From Nonomuraea deserti (GTDB lineage Bacteria; Actinomycetota; Actinomycetes; Streptosporangiales; Streptosporangiaceae), in NCBI RefSeq assembly GCF_004348685.1, contig NZ_SMKO01000025.1, positions 1 through 64,000 of the forward strand: DNA of 64,000 nt, read 5' to 3'. Numbering within the stretch: the stretch's first letter is position 1; every line of letters begins with the position of its first letter. The notes under the pieces are model-generated. The model saw only the letters and a list, made by a program, of their open reading frames with translations, did no database searches and had not been told where the DNA came from. Positions 57,336 through 64,000 of this stretch are shown in pieces. A program made the translations under genes and the position numbers.

Positions 57336-58545
57336 GTTCCCGCATCCCGAAGAGAAACCTGGTCACCCGCGTCTTGCGCACCAGCACGTCGTAGACGGCC
57401 ACCGTCAGCACCAGCGACAGGGCCACGATCACCGCGTACTCGACCAGGATCGGCGCCTGCCAGCCGGTGACGAAGTAGGCCACGGCCACGACGATCGGCT
57501 GGTGCAGGATGTAGAGCGGCAGCACTGCGGCCGCCAGGTAGGCGGACACGGAGGCCGGGAGCCGGTTCGGCGGCCTGGCCGGCGCCGGGGCGGGGCGCGG
57601 GCGGTCGAGGGCGCCGAGGATCGCGACCAGCCAGCACCATCCGGCCAGGCCGTACAACGTGCGCATCCCGACCGCGAGCGGGGTCAGGTCCGTGAACGCG
57701 TCCGCGCCGGGGGCGTCGCCCGCGATGATGAAGCCCGGCACCCCCACCAGCATCAGCGCGGCGCCCACGACGGCCGCTATCCGCCGGTTGCGCCGCAATG
57801 CCGCGCGGAAGGCGGGATCGGTCACGAGCAGGAAGCCGTACAGGAAGAACACCAGGTACGCCCAGCGGTCCCAGCCGCCGAAAGCCTCCTCGAGGCCGGC
57901 GGCCGCGCAGATCGCCGCGATCGGCAGGCCGAGCAGCAGGATCGCGCCACGCGGCTGGGAGAGTGCGACCAGGCGTTCGCGCGAGCGCAGCGCCCAGCCG
58001 CGCGGCACCCACCGCACCAGCGGCGCGAGCACGAGCGAGAAGGCCAGCAGCAGCACCACGAACCACAGGTGCCCGGTCTCGAAGTACGCCCCCTCCAGGA
58101 CGAACGGGAAGTCGCCCGGATCCGGCCGCACGGCGAAGAACTTCGGCAGGAACTCCAGATAGGACTCGTGATAGCCGGGATCGGCTCGCAGCCGCAACCA
58201 CTGGGGCACCGGCAACATCGTGACCAGGGCGAACAGCAGCGGCACGCCCAGCCGCGCTAATCGTTCCACGGCGAACCCGCCGGGCCCCCGGCGGCGCAGG
58301 GAGTGCCACGCTCCCAGCCCGGCGATGAGGAAGAGCAGCGGCATCGCCCAGATCACGCAGAGCGCCGCGATGACGAACGTGATGTCGGTCGTCTCCGCGT
58401 TCTTGACGTAGAAGTCGTCGCGAGAGTCGAACACCAGCGACGCGTGGAAGAACACCAGCCCGACGACCACGAGAGCGCGCATGGCGTCGAGTTCGGTACG
58501 CCGTTCGCCGGTCGCGGTCCTGGACGATCCGGTGCCTGCGGTCAT
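57322..58545 (-). CDS. Acyltransferase 3 family membrane protein
   Basis: A 407-residue protein with about ten membrane segments. ELDAMRALVVVGLVFFHASLVF is the family N-terminus with the active-site histidine; MPLLFLIAGLGAWHSLRRR and GHLWFVVLLLAFSL follow. Such proteins move acyl groups onto extracellular sugars or are of unknown role. Start ATG 58545, GGGAGG five bases upstream. Confidence 0.85.
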   Translation of the reverse strand: MTAGTGSSRTATGERRTELDAMRALVVVGLVFFHASLVFDSRDDFYVKNAETTDITFVIAALCVIWAMPLLFLIAGLGAWHSLRRRGPGGFAVERLARLGVPLLFALVTMLPVPQWLRLRADPGYHESYLEFLPKFFAVRPDPGDFPFVLEGAYFETGHLWFVVLLLAFSLVLAPLVRWVPRGWALRSRERLVALSQPRGAILLLGLPIAAICAAAGLEEAFGGWDRWAYLVFFLYGFLLVTDPAFRAALRRNRRIAAVVGAALMLVGVPGFIIAGDAPGADAFTDLTPLAVGMRTLYGLAGWCWLVAILGALDRPRPAPAPARPPNRLPASVSAYLAAAVLPLYILHQPIVVAVAYFVTGWQAPILVEYAVIVALSLVLTVAVYDVLVRKTRVTRFLFGMREPTAR

Positions 58546-58806
58546 GATTGCCTCCCGTGACAGGCACCAGTCTGGGGCCACGGGAGGGCGCGCGCCATGG
58601 TCGCGGAAAGGTCATGCGACCATCGGCCGCTCCCCTCGGCAGAACACCTGATCGTCAAGGTGAATGATCTCCGGCATGACTTCGCCAGGGGCCGGTGTCG
58701 TGCCGGTCAAGAGCGCAGATGCCGGAGTTTGTCGAAGAGGACGACAGGGCAGATCTTCCCCCGGTAGCTACAGAGAGTAGTCAATCGGTATCAGAGGGGA
58801 TAAGAC

Positions 58807-60598
<1,792 letters not shown>

Positions 60599-60602
<4 letters not shown>

Positions 60603-60992
60603 GCGGCGGCATCAGCGTCACCGGGCTGAGCAAGACGTTCGGCCAGGGCCTGATCGCCGTCGACGGCGTGGACCTCCGTACGCCGAAGGGCTCGTTCCTG
60701 TCGCTGCTCGGCCCGTCCGGCTGCGGCAAGTCGACGGTGCTGCGCATGCTGGCCGGGTTGGAGCAGCCCACCGGCGGCGAGATCAGGGTGAACGGCGAGA
60801 CGCCCGCCGAGCTGCGCAGGAGCCACCACCTCGGCATCGCCTTCCAGGACTCCGCCCTGCTGGCCTGGAGGAGCGTCGCCGCCAACATCCGGCTGCCGCT
60901 GGAGGTCGCCGGGATCAGGCCCGAGCCCGGCGTCGTCGACGACCTGATCAAGTTGGTCGGCCTCGAAGGGTTCGATAAGGCCAGGCCCGCAG
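60599..60992 (+). pseudogene. Truncated ABC importer ATPase
   Basis: It starts with ATG 60599 overlapping the binding-protein stop. The first 130 codons are a normal SsuB/TauB-type ATPase: [21 protein letters not shown] is Walker A, and [12 protein letters not shown] the Q-loop. At [10 protein letters not shown], where the LSGGMxQR signature should follow, the sequence jumps into the permease. Walker B and all later motifs are absent. Confidence 0.8.
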
Positions 60993-61332
60993 AACTACGG
61001 CGGCGGCCGCCTGGCCAGGCTCCGCTACGTGCAGATCATCCGGCGGCACCCGGATGACCGTTCTGCGCAAGGTGGCCGTGCCGACGGCGATGCCCGCGGT
61101 CTTCGCCTGGGCCAGGATCTCGGTTCCGGCCTCGATCATCGGCGCGCTCATCGCCGAATGGCTGGCCACCGGCGAAGGGATCGGCGCGGAGATCCTGCGG
61201 GCGATCGGCGGGTTCCGCTACGACGAGGTGTGGGCGGACATCGTGGTGGTCACGGCCGTGTCCATCCTCGCATACGCGGTCGTCGGCGTGGTCGAGTCGC
61301 TGGTGCTGGCCCGCTTCTCCGACCGGGCCTGA
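60993..61332 (+). pseudogene. Truncated, frameshifted ABC importer permease
   Basis: From 60993 the permease frame reads [16 protein letters not shown], then shifts near 61040; from 61054 it continues TVLRKVAVPTAMPAVFAWA, ASIIGALIAEWLATGEGIG and ends VVESLVLARFSDRA. This is the C-terminal third of a SsuC-type permease with the EAA-like cytoplasmic loop. The N-terminal membrane segments are lost. Confidence 0.75.
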
Positions 61333-61469
61333 CACCGGAGGGGAGACGCGGGCCCGGCCGCGGTCCTTTGTGCGGGAGGGAGGCGCGGCCGGGCCCGCCC
61401 GGAGGGGAGCGTGTGGGCGTGCGGTGGGAACCGGCGCTGAGGCCGGTGAAGCCCGACGCTCCCTGGGTT

Positions 61470-62222
61470 TCAGCGGGCGGCGAAGATCTGGGTCCAGGCC
61501 TGTCGCGTGGCGCTGTATCCGACGCCGATGTGGGTGAACGAGCAGTTGAGGATGTTCTTGCGGTGGCCCGGGCTCTTCAGCCAGTCCTTGAGCACCGTGG
61601 CGGCGGCGGGGTAGCCCATGGCGACGTTCTCGGCGATCAGGCTGTAGGGGAAGCCGACCGCCTTGATGCGCTCCGCGAACGTGCGCCCGTCGGAGGTGTG
61701 CTTGAGACGCCCCTTGTCCGCCATGTCCGCCGAGTGGCGGTCGGCGGCGAGGTGCAGCCTGGGGTCGTGGGTGAGGGGCTTGCAGTCGTTTCCGGCCCGC
61801 GCCTTGTTGGTGAGCTTGACGAGCGCCTCCTCGTCCGCCGAGGCGAACTTGCCGCACGCCAGCCGCGCCGTGCGCGACTTGCCCGTGCGGCCCTTGGCGT
61901 CGAGCGCGATCACGTAGTAGGTGCGCGGGGTGGTGGTGCAGCGCACCTGCGCGGTGACCGAGCCGGTCCTGACGGTCCTGGAGCCGCTCTTGACGACCCG
62001 GTCGGGGCCCGACACGGCCATCGCGATGCGTACCCGGAGCAGTGCCTTGTCGGAGCAGCCCGACCTGGTGGCCGTGCCGCGCACGAAGCCGTGGGAGACC
62101 GTGGGCCTGGCCGCGGCCACCTGGCAGGCCTGCGCGCTCGTGGCCGCCTGCGCGGCCGGTGCGGGGAAGGTCAGTGCCGCCAGACTCCCGAGGCAGGCCC
62201 ACGCCTTGAGCTGTCTGCGCAT
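61470..62222 (-). CDS. Secreted CAP (SCP) domain protein
   Basis: A 250-residue exported protein. A signal peptide (about 1-26) ends ALTFPAPAAQA. Residues about 30-125 form a cysteine-containing beta-rich domain. The CAP domain follows: HSADMADKGRLKHTS with its metal-type His, AENVAMGY, and WLKSPGHRKNILNCSFTHIGVGY. Start ATG 62222 with GGAGGAGAGA directly upstream on this strand. Bacterial CAP proteins are secreted with poorly known roles. It lies 177 bp downstream of dacB on the same strand. Confidence 0.88.
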   Translation of the reverse strand: MRRQLKAWACLGSLAALTFPAPAAQAATSAQACQVAAARPTVSHGFVRGTATRSGCSDKALLRVRIAMAVSGPDRVVKSGSRTVRTGSVTAQVRCTTTPRTYYVIALDAKGRTGKSRTARLACGKFASADEEALVKLTNKARAGNDCKPLTHDPRLHLAADRHSADMADKGRLKHTSDGRTFAERIKAVGFPYSLIAENVAMGYPAAATVLKDWLKSPGHRKNILNCSFTHIGVGYSATRQAWTQIFAAR

Positions 62223-62399
62223 TCTCTCCTCCGGGTCGCGGTTACCACACAAGGTCGAACCGCATTCTGGCGCTCCAAGGTCGGCTATGTCCCGAAAAGA
62301 CCGCTCCAAGTGGCTGAATCGTGATGCGGCCCGCGCTGGCGGGGTAAACCGCGGCGGCCCTCTGCGCGTCAGGAGGCCGCCGCGTTCCCTACAGGATGA

Positions 62400-63944
62400 T
62401 CAGCACTGCGCGGGCTTCAGCCAGGAGCACTCCAGGTCGCCCGCCGGGCCCGGGTCCGTGGCGCGGAGCTGGACGGGGTCGCCGCCCGCCGAGGCACGGG
62501 AGAACTGGGCGAGGCGTACGGCGATCTTGTCCTCGATGTCCTTCGGCGAGCCGGACAGGTACTGGTTCAGCATGATCGAGAAGATCAGCGGCTCGCCGTC
62601 GGCGCTGGTGACGTAGCCGGACAGCGCCGTGACCCCGGTCAGCGAGCCCGTCTTGGCGTGCACGTTGCCCGCGGCGGGGGTGTCGCGCATCCGGCTGCGC
62701 AGCGTGCCGCCGACGAAGCGCTCGGCGTTGCCCGCGATGGGCAGCGACTCGTACCAGGTGCCGAACCACGGCTTGCCGCGTACGGCCGACAGGAACTGCA
62801 CGATCGAGCCGGGCGAGAAGCCGTCGCGGCGCGACAGCCCCGAGCCGTCCCGCATGTTGATCACCTGCACCCCGTTGGCCTTGGCGAAGTCGGTGGTGAC
62901 CTTGAGCCCGGCCGCCCACGTGCCCTGGTTCGCCGCCTTGCGGCCCATGGCCTTGGTGAGGATCTCGGCGTGGATGTTGTTGCTCAGCTTCATGAACGGC
63001 ACCAGCAGCTCGCCCAGCGTCATCGACTCGTGCGCGGCCAGCTCCTCGGCGCCCTCGGGCGCCGCGCCGGTCACCGTGCGGCCGAGCACCTTGACGCCGT
63101 GCCTGGTCAGCGACTCACGGAAGAGCGAGGAGGCGTAGGCCGTGGGGTCGTCGACGGCCACCCACTCCTGGTACGGGTCCGCGACCGTACCGGTGATCAC
63201 GACGGTGCGGGTGCCGTGCTGCCGTTCGATGAGCACGTCGGTCTCGGAGCCCGCCGTCGCCCGGTTCACGATCTTCAGGTAGCCGGTGTCCGGCGTGGTG
63301 GTCACCTTGACCTTGCCGTTCTCGGCCGCCACCGCGACGATCACCGAGCCGGCGTCGTAGTCCTTGTCGGGAGAGGCGGTCAGGGCCGAGATCGGGGCCG
63401 CGTAGTACGCGGTCTCGTCGTCCCAGGCCCAGTCGTTGCCGAGCCGCCGCGCGTCGAACCAGGTGTCGTCGGCCACGAGCTTGCCGGTGACGACCTTGAC
63501 GCCCGCGTCGGCCACCTTGGCGGCCAGCGCGTCGTAGTCCTCGGCCAGCATGGTGGGGTCGCCGGTGCCGCGCAGCACCAGGTCGCCGGCCAGCACCTTG
63601 CCGGCCTTGCGCCCGGTGCTCAGCACGCTGGTGGTGAAGCGGTAGTCGAGCCCGAGCGTCTCGGCCGCCGCGGCCGAGGTGAACAGCTTGGTGTTGGACG
63701 CCGGGATCAGCAGCTTGCCGGCGTCGGTGGCGTACAGTTCCTCCCCGGTCTCCGCGCTCTTGACGACGACGCCCGCCCTGGCGATCGTGAGCCGCGAGTC
63801 GCTGAGGATCTGGTTGAGGTCCTGGGTCAGGTCGGCCACGCCCGCCGAGGGGTCGAGCGCGACGGCCGGTGAGGAAGGGCTGGACGCCCACGCGAGGGCC
63901 GCGACGAGCGCGCCCGCGACGAGGGATGCTGAGGTGCGCCGCAT
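62400..63944 (-). CDS. dacB: D-alanyl-D-alanine carboxypeptidase/endopeptidase (PBP4, S13 family)
   Basis: A 514-residue secreted penicillin-binding protein that trims peptidoglycan stem peptides and may cut crosslinks. After a signal peptide (about 1-29), the active-site S83-x-x-K86 is in IPASNTKLF, the SxN in LSNNIHAE and the KTG in AKTGSLTG. The large insert between the first two motifs is the S13 hallmark. The C-terminus ends in two cysteines (LECSWLKPAQC). Start ATG 63944; the last 56 bp of the window are its upstream region. Confidence 0.93.
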   Translation of the reverse strand: MRRTSASLVAGALVAALAWASSPSSPAVALDPSAGVADLTQDLNQILSDSRLTIARAGVVVKSAETGEELYATDAGKLLIPASNTKLFTSAAAAETLGLDYRFTTSVLSTGRKAGKVLAGDLVLRGTGDPTMLAEDYDALAAKVADAGVKVVTGKLVADDTWFDARRLGNDWAWDDETAYYAAPISALTASPDKDYDAGSVIVAVAAENGKVKVTTTPDTGYLKIVNRATAGSETDVLIERQHGTRTVVITGTVADPYQEWVAVDDPTAYASSLFRESLTRHGVKVLGRTVTGAAPEGAEELAAHESMTLGELLVPFMKLSNNIHAEILTKAMGRKAANQGTWAAGLKVTTDFAKANGVQVINMRDGSGLSRRDGFSPGSIVQFLSAVRGKPWFGTWYESLPIAGNAERFVGGTLRSRMRDTPAAGNVHAKTGSLTGVTALSGYVTSADGEPLIFSIMLNQYLSGSPKDIEDKIAVRLAQFSRASAGGDPVQLRATDPGPAGDLECSWLKPAQC

Positions 63945-64000
63945 GGGGTCTCCAAATGATGACTGGGGGATCGCCTGCAGCATGGAGCAGCACCGTCAGC

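Overview
The window is very GC-rich with a strong G/C bias at third codon positions, many GTG starts and short or overlapping intergenic spaces. The block cysteine desulfurase - mnmA - MetE-like protein - ligA - gatCAB - ilvBNC is the arrangement expected of an actinomycete. Kinase-rich, PQQ-type and VanW-type content suggests a filamentous one, possibly Streptosporangiaceae such as Nonomuraea; that placement is inference from gene content, not from a search.

1-10.6 kb: a TetR/medium-chain reductase pair; a CehA/McbA-type metallohydrolase behind a HesB/IscA-like protein; an HhH-GPD repair protein without the usual lyase lysine; an enoyl-CoA hydratase; a coiled-coil protein translationally coupled to an unrecognised PP-loop enzyme; an M55 D-aminopeptidase; an exported flavin amine oxidase; a YbaK-type tRNA deacylase. 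10.8-15.8 kb: three tandem Ser/Thr kinases with membrane-embedded C-termini; the first two share what looks like an unnamed membrane domain. 16.1-17.8 kb: etfBA and a strong terminator. 17.9-18.8 kb: a scar of truncated genes (histidine kinase, ABC ATPase, HIT protein). 18.8-20.8 kb: MFS exporter and TetR repressor with a perfect 24-bp palindromic operator.

20.8-35.5 kb is the housekeeping core: cysteine desulfurase (with a repeat-derived insertion) and MnmA for tRNA 2-thiolation, a MBL hydrolase, a gutted TnpB element, a core MetE-like enzyme, LigA, a 38/39-bp minisatellite, a membrane GGDEF-EAL protein, and the gatCAB amidotransferase operon ended by a terminator. 35.6-41 kb: a tripartite tricarboxylate transporter (tctA, tctB, tctC) divergent from a CitA/DcuS-type two-component pair that presumably controls it. 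41-48 kb: VanW protein, PQQ-type sugar dehydrogenase lipoprotein, 2-hydroxyacid dehydrogenase, second GGDEF-EAL protein. 48-51.5 kb: ilvBNC preceded by a promoter, a 16-codon leader peptide rich in Ile/Leu/Val codons and a terminator, i.e. a ribosome-controlled attenuator.

51.5-64 kb is accessory: two reductases, TetR, a haloalkane dehalogenase-like hydrolase, an NmrA-like protein, a stand-alone methionine aminopeptidase behind a palindromic operator, an acyltransferase, a small secreted protein, a second gene graveyard (adenosine deaminase and a whole nitrate/sulfonate-type ABC importer, all broken), a secreted CAP protein and a PBP4-type DD-carboxypeptidase. No tRNA, rRNA, CRISPR array, prophage or intact insertion sequence was seen.
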